Origin: Dipteris shenzhenensis
Taxonomy: Eukaryota; Polypodiophyta; Polypodiopsida; Gleicheniales
Assembly (NCBI GenBank): GCA_047967505.1
Contig: CM106541.1
Length of the DNA: 64,000 nt
Strand: one strand, 5' to 3'
The notes beneath the pieces were generated by a model. That model searched no databases. It was not told the origin of the DNA and saw only the letters and a list, made by a program, of their open reading frames with translations. Positions 1 through 11,275 of this stretch are shown here, in pieces. The position numbers and the translations under genes are program-made. Within the stretch, counting starts at the first letter, position 1. Every line of letters begins with the position of its first letter.

Positions 1-1160
1 ACCAAGGATCTCTACTTTGGTGGAGAAGATCAATTGCTCTCAATTGTCTTGCTTGAAGGGGCAATGCCTATAAAGGATGCTCCATTAGACTTGTCCTTTT
101 TGAATACTAGATTGTTAAAATCTCACAAGTCTCATAATGGGTAGGAGGGTGCTCCGTTAGAATCATCCTTTATGAATGCAAGATTGTTGATATCTCCAAC
201 AACTCCTCACAAGTCAAGAAGGGACCCTTTGCTCTATCGACAAGCCAGTGCATTCATGGCAAGACCTCAAGTCTAAGTTCTAAATTCAGGGCTCCATCTA
301 GACGACCATGCATGCAAAAAGCTTGCCTTAGCCAAAGCTTTGGCTGGCCCAATCGAGATACAAACACGCCTTTGATGAGCGGAGGCAGGGGACCAAATGG
401 ACTTCCCGAGAGTAGGCTGCCTCTCCTATGTGTTTGTGCTATAGAAAGCGTATGCTCTTGGAGCATGGAAATGTCTATTGTACCTTCTACTTACAACATT
501 GGAGCCTTGGTGAAGGTCAATCTTTGCTGTTGTTGCTCGGCCCGAAAGGAGAAGCCATGCACCTTCAGCTCACGATGGTTAAGGTCATTGGGATAGGAGA
601 AGCCACACACCTTCAGCTCACGATGGCCAAGGCCTAAAGTTTGTAGGAACTTGACACAAGAAGCCACATGCTTTGTAGGCGGCCTATAAAAGACAGTCCA
701 AGGGTCAAGCTTTGATCGGCCTATAAAAGATAGTCCAAGCCTATCTTGATCACTTGGTCCCATGTGGGATTACATTGCTCATGATCAAAACTCAATTCAG
801 ATTGTACATCCTTCCAATGAGAAGCCTTTAAACGGGTGACCACTAAAGCCAAACTAACTCATGTCCTATGTGAATGTTTGGTTATGAATCATATCATAAA
901 AAAAAGCGAGAATCCATCTTTTAAACTATTAGAGTCTAGAGAGGGTTCATCTATCCTTGGAGGTTTCTTGTTTGGCATTGGGTGCCAAGAAAAATTGGAA
1001 TGAGCTAGTTTGTTTCATTATAGGCTTTGAGGAGCTCTAGGTGTGGGGTGCTATACCCTTATTCAGATCGAACCCTTATCCATTCAAAGATTTCTCAAAG
1101 ATTTCTTTTCTCTACCACTAGAGATTCACATAATCCTTTTTGTCAAATCTCCCTCTATTG
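1..1160. other. Non-coding, with small diverged repeats
   Basis: No supported gene. Short degenerate direct repeats are visible: a ~50-bp unit around 77-128 recurs at 148-198 (GCTCC-TTAGA...GATTGTT), and a 48-bp unit around 549 recurs at 597 (CACCTTCAGCTCACGATGG). All reading frames here are short and recognisable as nothing. Confidence 0.5.
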
Positions 1161-1518
1161 AGAACTCGAATTCCCATCGACTCTATTGGAAATGGAGGCT
1201 TCGACGCAGGGGACAAAGCTGAAGGGTACGCAAGAAGGGACGTTGAGTCTGATGCATGGGAATAAATGATAGCAGAAACATCTAATTGAGTTTGTTCCTT
1301 TCGTGGATCATGAAATCCAACTTCTTGGTGATTAGTAGTAGAACTCGAATTCCCATCGACTCTATTGGAAATGGAGGCTTCGACGCAGGGGACAAAGCCG
1401 AAGGGTACGCAAGAAGGGACATTGAGTCTGATGCAGGGGAATAAATGATAGCAGAAACATCTGATTGAGTTGTTCCTTTCGTGGATCATGAAATTCAACT
1501 TCTTGGTGATTAGTAGTA
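1161..1518. repeat. Direct tandem duplication, unit ~179 bp
   Basis: The segment beginning AGAACTCGAATTCCCATCGA at 1161 starts again at 1340. The copies differ at only a few positions (CTGAAG/CCGAAG, ATGCATGG/ATGCAGGG, one T deleted near 1471). The low divergence implies a recent duplication. No coding frame crosses both copies convincingly. Confidence 0.9.
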
Positions 1519-1711
1519 GAATGGAGGGTTACTCAGACGTTTTCGTTTATGCCGACGACATATTAACACGTTTGGACGAAGCTTGCTCCTCCTTTACCTC
1601 TGATTCTTTCTCGATTCCCATGAAATCTGATTCTAACCTTAGCCTTCCATTGGATTTCCCAAGGGGAGAGACAATGATACCTGGGATGTCAGGTGGGATT
1701 GGGGATTTCAA

Positions 1712-2072
1712 AATATTGTGATTCTATCCCAGGCATAGGGAGGCCTAGGCATTATCGATCCAGAGATGCAAAGCAGAGCCAGGTGGGGAAGCTCATTGGG
1801 AAGGGTTTGCCTCTAGTTGTTGAGCCTTGGAAGCTCTTACTACAGTAGGTTCTTTTAAACAACATTCCCCACATAGGAGGATAGTGGTAATAGTGCTTGG
1901 AATATTGTGATTCTATCCCAAGCATAGGGAGGCTTAGGCATTATTGATACAGAGATGCAAAGCAGATTAGCTCATTGTGAAGGGTTTGGCTCCAGGCGCT
2001 GAGCCTTGGAAGCTCTTGCTACATTAGGTTCTTTAAACAACATTCCCTGCACAAGAGGATAGTGGTAATAGT
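1712..2072. repeat. Direct tandem duplication, unit ~189/172 bp
   Basis: AATATTGTGATTCTATCCCA at 1712 recurs at 1901. The second copy is shorter, with a small internal deletion near 1965, and is more diverged than the 1161-1518 pair. Both end in ATAGTGGTAATAGT. Confidence 0.85.
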
Positions 2073-3430
2073 CTCATCGATGGAGACCCATCTCACAAGG
2101 AGAGTGTGGCAACATCCTCCTTCGGGCTAGCTCCGAAGGCAGAGATGAGTTCGAGCAACAATCCTTGATCTAGCACTCGGACACCTGCGGTTGGTCGTAT
2201 TTTGGGGCAATGCACATACATTGGTCGGGCATAGTGCGACAATAGTCTAGCGTGATTCTTGGGGCCTTGAGTCGGCTCCACCAACAACTTGAGAAGAGGT
2301 TGAGAGCACTCATTCACTTGAGAGGAGCTAGTGGCAAGATTCAGAAGACCTTGGAGGCCATCTCGTAGGCATGGTGAGAGAAGCGTCTAAGAAGTCCCAG
2401 ATGCCACAGACCCTCTGTGTTGGTTTAGCCAAATCTTCCCATGGGTCAAGTGTGTCACTCTAGATGGGGTCAAAGCAAGGTGACAAAGACTAATGGGATG
2501 ATAGGGTCTTGGACTCAATGGAGTGGTAGAGGATTAGAGTAATAGGTTGTTTGGAGTGGCATGGACTATTGACCCCAAGCTACTTCGGTATTTGCAAGTT
2601 CACGCTTGTTGTCACCTTTGGTTATGTGAGGACAAACCCTTGCATGAGGTGTAGTAGGATCTAGGTGAGTGATTCTAGTAGAGGTTCTTTTCTTCTCCGA
2701 TACTGCCCGCATTGGTAGATGACTTCAACTGGATGTATAGGCTTAGACCCTTTCATAGGAGCGGCATTGGCTTAAGCAGTAGGCACCTCAAGAGTTCTTT
2801 ACTGAGCTTGTTCGTGCCTTTGGACTAGCCTTCGCCCGAGGAAGGTCTCTTATTTCTTTTGTTGGTAGTGCATGGTCACATGGAGGTTTGCTCATAAGAT
2901 CATTGTTGGAGCAGATGAAGGTAGATGGAGTATGCCATTGCTGTGATGCTGGGAAACTTGAGCCGATATCTCATTGCTTATGGAGTTGTTCTGTGGCTCA
3001 GAGGATCTGACAACGCGCTCTTAGGATTATGGCCAACATGTGACGGGACTTTAATTGGGAAATGGCAGCTTTGCTTGCAAAGGGACGGCATGCTTTCTCC
3101 AATGAGATGGTCTCTCTAGCTTGCAAGATAGATGGACTGAGTGTCATCCACTTGGACATTCAAGACTCAGTTCCTTCCTCTTGATAGAGACGTGAGTTCT
3201 CTCCAAAGGGCAGAGCTTGGGAAACTGTTGCTTGGCCTAACCCGACCTGCTCACGTCGTAGCCTAAACATATTCCCAGTTGCAAGCTAACGGCCGCGACC
3301 TGTGCTATTCGCCTTGCCTCGCATCGTCCGTCACTGTCGCAATGCTTATGGGCCGCCCATCACCACGCCGTCGTCGGCGTCGCCTATCGCCACGTCTTGC
3401 CACCAACCTTAGCCAATCACACATTAATTA
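2073..3430. other. No recognisable gene
   Basis: Only short unsupported reading frames in all six frames. The segment near 3285-3420 is GC-rich (GTCGTCGGCGTCGCC). I see no transposon protein motif or exon with good splice sites. Confidence 0.4.
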
Positions 3431-3538
3431 ATTGTTAGGTTAGTGTAACCTTGGGTTAGTTTGGTTTGGGTTCGGTTAGCTGGTTCGTTAGGTTTAATTA
3501 ACTTGGGTCAAGTTAGTTAGGTAAGGTTAGGCTAGGTT
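3431..3538. repeat. Degenerate GGTTAG-rich tract, interrupted by copia
   Basis: The tract is dense in GGTTAG/GGTTTGG words. The same character resumes after the copia element at about 9085-9145 (CAGGTTAGGTTAGAC, GGTTAGGCTAAG). The element therefore seems to sit inside a GTTAG-rich repeat. It is not a canonical plant telomere array (TTTAGGG)n. Confidence 0.55.
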
Positions 3539-3795
3539 TGACAAAATATGAAGAGGGGAGAGGAGAAGAGTGGAGATGAGAAGAGAGGGCATAGCTAGAG
3601 AGCACGCCGCAAATGACTAACTGTACACTAGATTTAGTTGAAAAAATAGAATATATACAAACCCATTTAGGGTTAGGATTAGGGGATCTAACCCTTTCCT
3701 TTATAGCACTCTATAAGGTTAGTGCTATGCACATATGATCACGTGATGGTGCTATGCATACATGATTACATGATGTTGAGCGTGAACTCTCAACA
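3539..3795 (-). repeat. 3' LTR of copia element 1
   Basis: It runs TG...CA (TGACAAAATATG to CTCTCAACA) and is complete at 257 bp. On the minus strand it starts TGTTGAGAG and ends TTTTGTCA. The purine tract ATCTTGAGGGAAGG (minus strand) immediately precedes it at 3796-3809. A near-duplicated ~26-bp word (GTGCTATGCACATATGATCA / GTGCTATGCATACATGATTA) lies inside near 3720-3775. Confidence 0.9.
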
Positions 3796-3883
3796 CCTTC
3801 CCTCAAGATCAACATCATGAAGTAGGCCTTCCCTTAAGATGATGATTCTGGGGAATCGAAGAAGGACTGAGCATTACATTCCA

Positions 3884-4296
3884 TCACACCCCTTTAATGG
3901 GAATGTCCTTCCTCTGCGTCAAACCAAGAGCTAATCGGTGTTTCTCGAAAAGCTCTTTACCGAGTGGTTTGGTAAAGATGTCTACAACATTCTCTTTGCT
4001 ATCACAATGGTGCAGTGTGATGTCACCAAGTAACACTCTTTCTCTGATGAAGTGCTTTCTGACATCAATGTGCTTTGTCCTGGAGTGATATACTGGATTT
4101 TTGGCCAATGCTTGAGCCGATTGATTATCACAGTATATTGTTGTTGGCTTTGACTCATCAAAGTAATCTGTTTCTGACAATAGTCTTTTGAGCCATATAG
4201 CCTCACATGCACCTGTAGTGAGTGCTCTATATTCTGCTTCAATCGAAGACAAAGAAGCAGGTGGTTGTTTGTTTGACAACCATGATATAGCACCTG
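3884..4296 (-). pseudogene. Copia RNase H C-terminal part
   Basis: This frame carries the copia RNase H signature: SSIEAEYRAL (catalytic Glu), YCDNQSA (catalytic Asp), then HIDVRKHFIRE and DIFTKPLGK near the C terminus. It starts in a different frame from the upstream RT frame: the expected ISWLSNKQP segment begins at the deletion point near 4297. The first RNase H Asp motif (usually Y-D-DWAG) is absent, so the domain cannot be active. Confidence 0.88.
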
Positions 4297-5442
4297 TACA
4301 TCTGGCCGTGTGATTGTCAGATATATAAGAGATCCGATGAGCTGCCTGTAGTATCTGTCATTGACTGTAGGCTTTTCTGAATCTTTAGTAAGTTTCAAAC
4401 TTTGTTCCATGGGAGTGGCTGCAATCTTGCAATCTGCCATATGAAACTTCTTCAGGAGACTGTCAACATACTTGAGTTGACTCATGAATGTGCTATTTGA
4501 ATCTCTCCAGAACTCAATTCCAAGACAATAGTGCATAAGTCCAAGATCTTTCATGTCGAACTCTGCAGATAAGTCTTGTTTCAGTTTTCTGATGAAGCTA
4601 TCCTTGCTTCCTGTCACAATCAGATCATCTACGTACAAAAGTGCAATAGTAATGTCTTCCCCTTGAACTTTGTAGTAGAGAGTATGATCTGCATTGGACT
4701 TCATGTATCCCAGATCAGCAAAATACTTGTCGATTCTGCTGTACCAACTTCTGGGTGCTTGTTTTAAGCCGTAGAGACTTTTCTTGAGATGGCAAACCTT
4801 ATTCTCCTTTCTTGATTCAACATAACGTGTTGGTTGTTGCATGTAGACTTCCTCGTCTAGGTAACCATTTAGAAATGCATTCTTGACATCGAGCTGATAC
4901 ACATTCCATTTACTGAGTGTTGCTAGTGATATCAAGAACCGTATGGAATCCATCTTTGTTACTGGAGCATAAGTCTCATCATAGTCTTGACCATATTGTT
5001 GTGCAAATACTTTTGCAACTAATCTGGCTTTGTATCTCTGAATACTGCCATTTGGATTGTACTTCACTTTGTATACCCATTTGTTTGCTATGGCCTTCTT
5101 TCCTGGTGGAAGGTCACATAATTCCCAAGTATTATTCTTATACAAAGCATCAATCTCTTCATTCATAGTAGTTTGCCATTCTGGCTTGTCTACTGCATCT
5201 TCGAAGTACACTGACTCTTCTGTAGCCATGATGGTAGTCATAAGAGCATAGTTGGTGGTTTCCACTTGAATTGCTTTGCCTTTCTGAGCGTATGTCAATT
5301 TGGCTGGAGGTCTGCTTTCCCTAGTAGACCGTCTGAGCTGCTGTGGCTCTGCTTGGGGTGTTGCTGGCAATTCTTGCTCTTCTTCATCAACCTGTTCTGT
5401 AGATGACTGTGAAGTCGATGCTTCTATCTCTTTCCTCATCAA
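4294..5442 (-). pseudogene. Copia reverse transcriptase, truncated
   Basis: The RT core is well preserved: WVYKVKYNPNGSI, RYKARLVAK, QLDVKNAFLNG (catalytic Asp), LKQAPRSWY and LLYVDDLIV (YVDD active site). Homology stops at ITRPDVQ. The next nucleotides, in another frame, encode ISWLSNKQP, which is normally about 110 residues further on. A ~330-bp deletion with a frameshift therefore joined RT to late RNase H. The remaining C-terminal residues of this open frame are out-of-frame sequence. Confidence 0.9.
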
Positions 5443-6226
5443 AGATTACATCTCTGGAGATAATGACTTTGCGGTTCATGGGATCATACAATCTGTATGC
5501 TTTGCTTTCTTCACTGTAGCCAACCATGATGAATTTGCGTGACTTTGCATCCAATTTCTTGCGATGATTATCATGTATGTGAGCATATGCTATGCAACCA
5601 AATATGCGGAGATGCCCAATGTGTGGCTTTTGTCCAGTGAATGCTTCATAAGGAGTCATACCTTGTATCGGTTCGGTAGGAAGCCGATTAAGCAAGTAGG
5701 TTGCAGTGGCTATTGCTTCTGCCCAATATTGATTCGGAGGATGCTTTTCACTAAGCATTGCTCTAGCATTGTCTGCTAAAGTCCCATTCTTCCTTTCAAC
5801 TCTTGCATTCTGCTAAGGAGTATCTGCACATGTGAATTGTCTTCGAATGCCATGATTTCTACAAAAGTTCATGAATGCTGAAGACATGTATTCACCTCTT
5901 TTATCTGATCTCATGACTTTGATCTTTATGCCTGTCTGGTTTTCTACCATGGCTTTGAATTCTTGAAATTTGAAAAACACTTCAGATTTCTCTTTCAGAA
6001 AGTAGACCCAACAATATCTGTTGTAGTCATCGATGAAAGTCAAGTAGTAAAGTGAACCATTGATGCTGCGGGTCTGGGCATAATCCCATACATGTGTATG
6101 TATCAAGTCAAGAATACCTCGTGCACGAGAGGTACTTCTGACAAAGTTGGTTCGCTTTTGTTTGCCGAAGCAGCATGCTTCGCAAACTTTTCCAAGAAAC
6201 TGTAGCTTTCGAATCCCAATTGCCAT
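5387..6226 (-). pseudogene. Copia integrase, two broken frames
   Basis: 6226-5813 encodes the GAG-pre-integrase end (CEACCFGKQKR) and the catalytic core start (HTHVWDYAQT, LTFIDDYNRY, VMRSDKRGEY). 5758-5387 encodes the core end and beyond (YWAEAIATATYLLNRLP, GQKPHIGHLRIFGC, DAKSRKFIMVGYSEESKAYR, VIISRDVIFDE). A stop near 5814 separates them and the DE-DE region is split. The function would be DNA integration of the reverse transcript, but it is broken here. Confidence 0.88.
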
Positions 6227-6370
6227 ATTCTAATTCCTGAGATCTAACAAGTACTTGAAGTTGACATGACCATATCTCTTGTGCCATTTTGCAGATAGTG
6301 GCATCTATTGCGGTTGAGCTGGCATGGCATGCTTATCTGGTACTGTAGCTAGCATTTTGTATAAGCGTCC

Positions 6371-7006
6371 TTACTTGACACCTTTTGCTACTAGCTGACA
6401 TCTTTTGGATTTATCTCTGATAGTGCATTCATCACCGTCGAAGATGACTTTGTAATTGTGTTCCGTCATTTGACCTACTGACAAAAGGTTCTTGCTGAGC
6501 TTCGTAACATAGAGCACATCTTTGACTAATCCTTTTGTACCAGTGAAATTGTTCATAGGGATAACGCCTGTCCCTTGAACTGGATTCGGTGTATTGTCTT
6601 CTGTGTAGATGACATTTTTCTGACCTTCTAATGGTTTCATCTTTGTGAACCATTCCTAATGATTTATCATGTGAGATGATGCACCGCTGTCGATGTACCA
6701 AGGATCCTGTTCCACTTGGTCGACTTGATAGCTGTAATTCTCTTTGGGATTGAAATCGGTGTCTAGGTACACTGTATCAGTTTGATGCAATTTCTTGCTT
6801 GCAAGAAACACATTTCCATGTTCATTTGCAAAATGACAGTGACTAGAATGTCCACCATGATGATTTCCTGTCTCGGGAATTCCCTCGATTACTGCTGGAT
6901 TGACCGCCTTGGTCGTACTGCTTCTTGCAGCAATCTCTTTCATAGTGTCCAAACTTGTGACAGTAGTGGCACTGAATGTTTGACACATTGGTGGATGCAT
7001 TCCCAC
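6371..7006 (-). pseudogene. Copia aspartic protease region
   Basis: The frame ending at 6656 contains DPWYIDSGASSHM, the copia protease active-site motif (DSGA). A stop follows, and the next frame (6640-6371) carries the usual downstream sequence (VKDVLYVTKLSKNLLSVGQ). The protease is thus interrupted by at least one stop or frameshift. Confidence 0.85.
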
Positions 7007-7860
7007 GTCCTTGGAATCTTCCTCTGTTGATGATGCTGATGTTGTTGAGGATGATGCTGATGCTGATGTTGATGTTGATGTTGACTTTGATTTTGTTGTT
7101 GATGATGACCACTTTTCTGATATGATCTACCTCTGCCTTTGCCTTTGCTTCTGCTTTTGTCTTAAGCTGTGAATGCTTGATCATTAGAATGACCTTTACG
7201 TGCTTGAATGGCCTGAATCCTGAGTTCTTCACCAAGTAGAACTGACTGAAGTTCTTCCAGTGTCGGAATTTGCTGTTGGATGGCAATTCTTTGGACTAGA
7301 TTCTTGTATCCCTCTCCTAGTCCATTCAGAATGACTTGAACCATTACTGCGGGGTTGATAGTCTCTCTTGCTGTTGCAAGTTGATTGTTGAAGTCTTTTA
7401 TGCGGAGTACATAAGCATGAACGGTTTCACTGCTGTTGCGGAAACTCTGGTTGATCTGGTTTCTCAGGGTGAGAATCCTGGATGTGTTCTTGGACTCGTA
7501 GAGAGCTGCGAACATATCCCATGCTTCTTTCGATGTCCTGACTGTGTTGAGCTGTCCTAGCATGACATCTTGCACATTCTGCTTGATCAGGTGATAGGCA
7601 TACTTGTCTTTCTTATCCCATTCTGCCCGAGCTCGGGCAATGGTAGGATCGGCTACTGGTGCGAAAACTGTTTGTGTAGATGTAGATCCCGTTGTAGATC
7701 TCGTTGCTAGTGCTGTGACAATAGATGGAGTAGAGCTACTGGTGGCTGGATTGTCTAATGGTCTAGGTGTAGACCCATCGACATACTCCCATTTGTCTTG
7801 AAGCACAAGAATGGTATCCATTTGGTATTTCCATGTACCGTAATTGTCTAACTAAGCAGA
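6843..7860 (-). pseudogene. Copia gag with CCHC zinc knuckle, broken
   Basis: The main frame 7821-7162 has the gag body (WDKKDKYAYHLIKQNVQD, TSKEAWDMFAALYES, LRNQINQSFR, NGLGEGYKNLVQRIA). Just upstream in frame are LDNYGTWKYQM and a TAG stop, so the native start is lost or lies further up. The CCHC knuckle CHYCHKFGHYERDC lies in a different frame (near 6960). The frame change falls in a CAT/CAA-rich stretch (7030-7110) encoding His/Gln runs, a plausible slippage site. Confidence 0.87.
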
Positions 7861-8857
7861 TGCCTCCAGATTGAGGTTGCTAGTCGAGAGGGTGCAAGAA
7901 ATGTACTCAAAAGTGTCGTGAAAATCTCTGTATGAATCAACTGCAAATACTCTGTATCGTCGGTGAAGATAGAACTGCAATATATAAAATCTGATATGTA
8001 TTACAAGGCTTGTGGCAATGATGCCGGGAATAGCCAAGAGGCTTTACAAGGCTGAAATGATGTGCACGATGCCGTGAGATAGCCGAATAGGCTTTACAAT
8101 GGTGGCATGTGTGTGTGAAATCAAATGCTATCTGTCCACTGAAACAATCAGCAATGCCTTTGTACTCTGTGAAGTCTGCTCACTGAACTGATGAACGTAA
8201 GGTTTCAGGTAATGTAATGATGTGAAACCGTATGTGAGCGTATGGAATGACTTCGAGTAGGTACTAGTCGGGAATTTCGGGCATGGCTTAGATTGACAAC
8301 TTGGTGAAATTCAAAGCGTCCCCTCTATGGCGATCTAGTCTACTCTGATCTAGATCTATACCAACCGTCGATTGATGAAAGAATAGCAAATAATTCATTA
8401 TATTTTGTTCTTTTTAATTGCCGGGTCAAATGCGTCGATGTAGAGGCAAATGTGCGTGAAGGAAGTGGTTTTGTTGGCGAGGCTCAAATGTGAGTGTAAC
8501 TTGTGCCGAAATGTGCGTGTGATGTGACGAGCGCGTAGAGCACGAAAAAACGAGCGACTTTCCTTTTTGGAGCACCCTCAAATTCTTCCTGGATCAAGAT
8601 ATGACTTGATCTAGGTGGAGGGGCAAAAGGAGTGCAAATGTGCTCAATGATGATGTGTCACTGTGGGTCACATGCAGTGATGATGTGGCACTATGCCTAG
8701 CAAGAGGTTTGCCAGTGAAGCCCTGTGTTGAGGTGGCAGAAGTGGTCACATGAAGTGACTGTGGAGCACTGTGTGTGCCTGCAGAGGTCAGAGCTGACTG
8801 GACAGCTGAGGTGACACAGATGATGGTGTTAGCAAGGTGACGTGGTAATGATGACGT
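7861..8857 (-). other. 5' leader of copia element 1
   Basis: About 1 kb between the primer-binding site and gag with no convincing reading frame. It would be the transcribed untranslated leader of the element. Confidence 0.5.
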
Positions 8858-8869
8858 GGCTCTGATACC
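8858..8869 (-). other. tRNA-iMet primer-binding site
   Basis: The minus strand reads TGGTATCAGAGC directly after the LTR end (GTCA). This is the standard primer-binding site complementary to the 3' end of plant initiator-Met tRNA. It fixes the orientation of the element. Confidence 0.93.
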
Positions 8870-9070
8870 ATGACAAAATATGAAGAGGGGAGAGGAGAAG
8901 AGTGGAGATGAGGAGAGAGGGCACAGCTAAAGAGCACACCACAAATGACTAACTGTACACTAGATTTAGTTGAAAAAATAGAATATATAGAAACCCACTT
9001 AGGGTTAGGGGATCTAACCCTTTCCTTTATAGCACTCTTTAAGGTTAGTGCTATGCACATATGATCACGT
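8870..9070 (-). repeat. 5' LTR of copia element 1, outer end missing
   Basis: It matches 3539-3739 closely, starting TGACAAAATATG, and stops matching after GATCACGT at 9070. The remaining ~56 bp of the left LTR have no counterpart, so the outer edge was deleted. Confidence 0.88.
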
Positions 9071-9445
9071 AGGTCACCCTAACTAGTCAGGTCAGGTTAG
9101 GCTAAGTCATAGTCAGGTTAGGTTAGACTAACTACCTGTCCTAACTATCCTAGAGGTCTTTATGTCAGTGGACTAATTGTCTTAGGCGACTTAGGGATCC
9201 CAAACAAAAAGAGGCAAAAAGGCAAAATTTCCAGCCTCTTTTAGGGGCCTTTCACAGCCCCGTTTGGAGTAATTTAGGCTCCCTTTTGAAGCCTCCTCCT
9301 CGATCTTTCTCCGGATCTTCTCCCTCGGCCTTTTTCGTGGCTCTACACACTATAGCAGGTGCTCATTACAACAGGGTTTTGCTGTCTACTTCTTTGAGTC
9401 CACTTCATTTCCTTGCCTGCATTCGAGCTTCTCTCCCTAGTCACC
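9071..9445. other. Region before gypsy gag, possibly leader
   Basis: The GGTTAG-rich flank continues to ~9145, then comes AT/CT-rich sequence leading to the gag ATG at 9446. No LTR pair could be established for the gypsy element here. Confidence 0.35.
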
Positions 9446-11275
9446 ATGGCACCCAAGCGTGTCCCTCGTGATACATTGCATGACAGTGATGAGGCTGCTC
9501 AGCATGAGCAATTGCCTTCCACAATGGGTGCATTCACTGGTGGTACAGAGACCCCTACAACTCAGCCTCTCTCCTGCTTCTCGAGAAGTGCAGGCAACGC
9601 AGACACAGTTTTTGGATGCCCTTGCTTCTATGCTCCAGGGTGCTTTCAAACAGATTGGACAGGAGTTCAGCCAGCACAGCTGACCACGGCCATGGCTATG
9701 CAGGATACAGCTCTTGCCCAGATGGGACAACAGATTGGTTAGCAACTCAGATCTGCCATTGCTATGCAGGATAAGGTAAACAGCCCGCACCCCAGCATGG
9801 GGATCAGTCAGATATCCATGATGAGTTTTCGGGCCCCCGCAAAGGGTTTATGGCTGATGCACGCCGTGCATATGAGCGCCCGTTTTCTAAACCCTTGCAT
9901 GCACCTCAGCATGGAGATTATATTGATTTAGGTGATGCCTTTTCTATGCCGCAGAGCACTTTCTTGATGGATGCCAGGCTACCTTTCGGTTCACATTTTT
10001 CTGCTTCTACGCAAGTTGAGCCATCTATACTGGGCTGACCTACGGGCATGCATCTGTTCAGTACTACACCAGTGAGTATACCAGGATCTGATTTTGGGTT
10101 GCAAGGCAGCTGGGAGTGAGGTCAGTCCTCTTCTCAGGATTTTACTGCGCCATCTTTTCAGAGGGATGCCTTAGGGAGGCAGACTCAGCCAGGGCTGCAT
10201 GCTTCTATGGCTCCGACAGTGAACACTTTTAGCCAAATGTAGCCTGTGCATTAGGGAGTTGGGGTTACTATGCAGCAGAATTCTGGAAATGGGCAGCAAT
10301 TGACCACGGATGATATGCTTTTAGATGCCTTACGCTCTTACAGGCCTTTGCCTGAGGATGTGTGTGATGTGATGCCCGTTTCTCAGTATGTGAGCCTTAA
10401 GCGTGAGGATGCCCGATATTCTGGTGGGAAGAACAAGAACTACGCAGTTAAGGACGTGAAGAGAAGCTCTCACTCCATAAGTTTAAAGGGGACACTCGCA
10501 CTCCCAATGAGTTGGAGGAGTGGCTCACGAAGTTGGAAGACTATTTGCGCTTCTACCCCAAGATTGATGGGAGCGCATCATCTTTGCAAGTATGCATATG
10601 CAGGACTATGCTCACATGTGGTGGCGGTATATGAGGGATTCACCTCAAAGGCCAACCACATGGAGGGCTTTTAAGGAATTGATGGTTACTACCTTCATAT
10701 CCCCACTCATCTTGGATCAATATTTGGCTGAATTCTATGCATTGTCGCAGACTGGTACGGTCCAAGAGTATTTGCAACGTTTCTGGAGCCTTTCCTTGTT
10801 TGTACAGGACATATGTGAGAAAGAGAAGTTGCTGCGTTTCATCCATGGATTGAGTCCTTCCCTGGCTGCAGATGTGAAGGCACATAACCCTTAGACTATT
10901 GAGAGGGAAGCCCAGCTTGTAGAAGTATTTGCGCCAAAATATTCCAGCAAGTATAAGAATGTAATGGGTAGCATGCGTGGTGCTCCTTATGACGCTGAGA
11001 AGAAGCCTAAGTTGGGTGACTGGATGATAGGAAATCTGCAGCAGCACCCTTTCCATGGTTTCCTACTATTTCAAGGAGTAAGGTGCCCTATGCCAAGCCA
11101 TATAGACCGTCATATGCCAAGCTAGGAGCCAAGCCTACTGCTGGAAATGAAAAATCAGCATTTCAGCAGTATACCAGGGCCATAATGGACAGTAGGAAGA
11201 AAGCAAACTTGTGCTTTAAGTGTGGAGAGAAATGGACCTTTGAGCATCGGGATGTGTGTAAGATGTGGAACACTG
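9446..11275 (+). pseudogene. Gypsy gag with zinc knuckle, broken
   Basis: ATG at 9446 begins MAPKRVPRDTLHDSDEAA. After a frameshift the frame continues TQTQFLDALASMLQGAFKQI. Stops interrupt the middle. At 10592-10894 the retrotransposon gag core is clear: WWRYMRDSPQRPTTWRAF, EFYALSQTGTVQEYLQRF, RFIHGLSPSLAADVKAH. A CCHC-like knuckle (CFKCGEKW...HRDVC) lies near 11210-11262. Gag would form the virus-like particle. The reading frame is degenerate but the order is normal up to the inversion point. Confidence 0.85.

Larger units (their letters stand above)
3539..9070 (-). mobile_element. Ty1/copia LTR retrotransposon, decayed
   Basis: LTRs of the same sequence flank a minus-strand gag-protease-integrase-RT-RNase H order, which is copia order. 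A tRNA-iMet primer-binding site abuts the right (5') LTR and a purine tract, read on the minus strand, abuts the left (3') LTR. The reading frames carry stops, frameshifts and one clear coding deletion near 4297, so the element is not autonomous. The right LTR lacks its outer ~56 bp, so no target-site duplication can be read. Confidence 0.93.

Noticed and set aside
1118-1498. 126-codon minus-strand frame at 1.1-1.5 kb
   Set aside because: The frame exists because a 179-bp unit is tandemly duplicated; it has internal repetition but no recognisable domain.
3431-3538. Interstitial telomere array
   Set aside because: Words are GGTTAG/GGTTTGG in irregular spacing rather than TTTAGGG tandem units.
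8858-8869. TGGTATCAGAGC words as tRNA gene remnants
   Set aside because: They all sit directly beside LTR edges and lack any cloverleaf; they are retrotransposon primer-binding sites.
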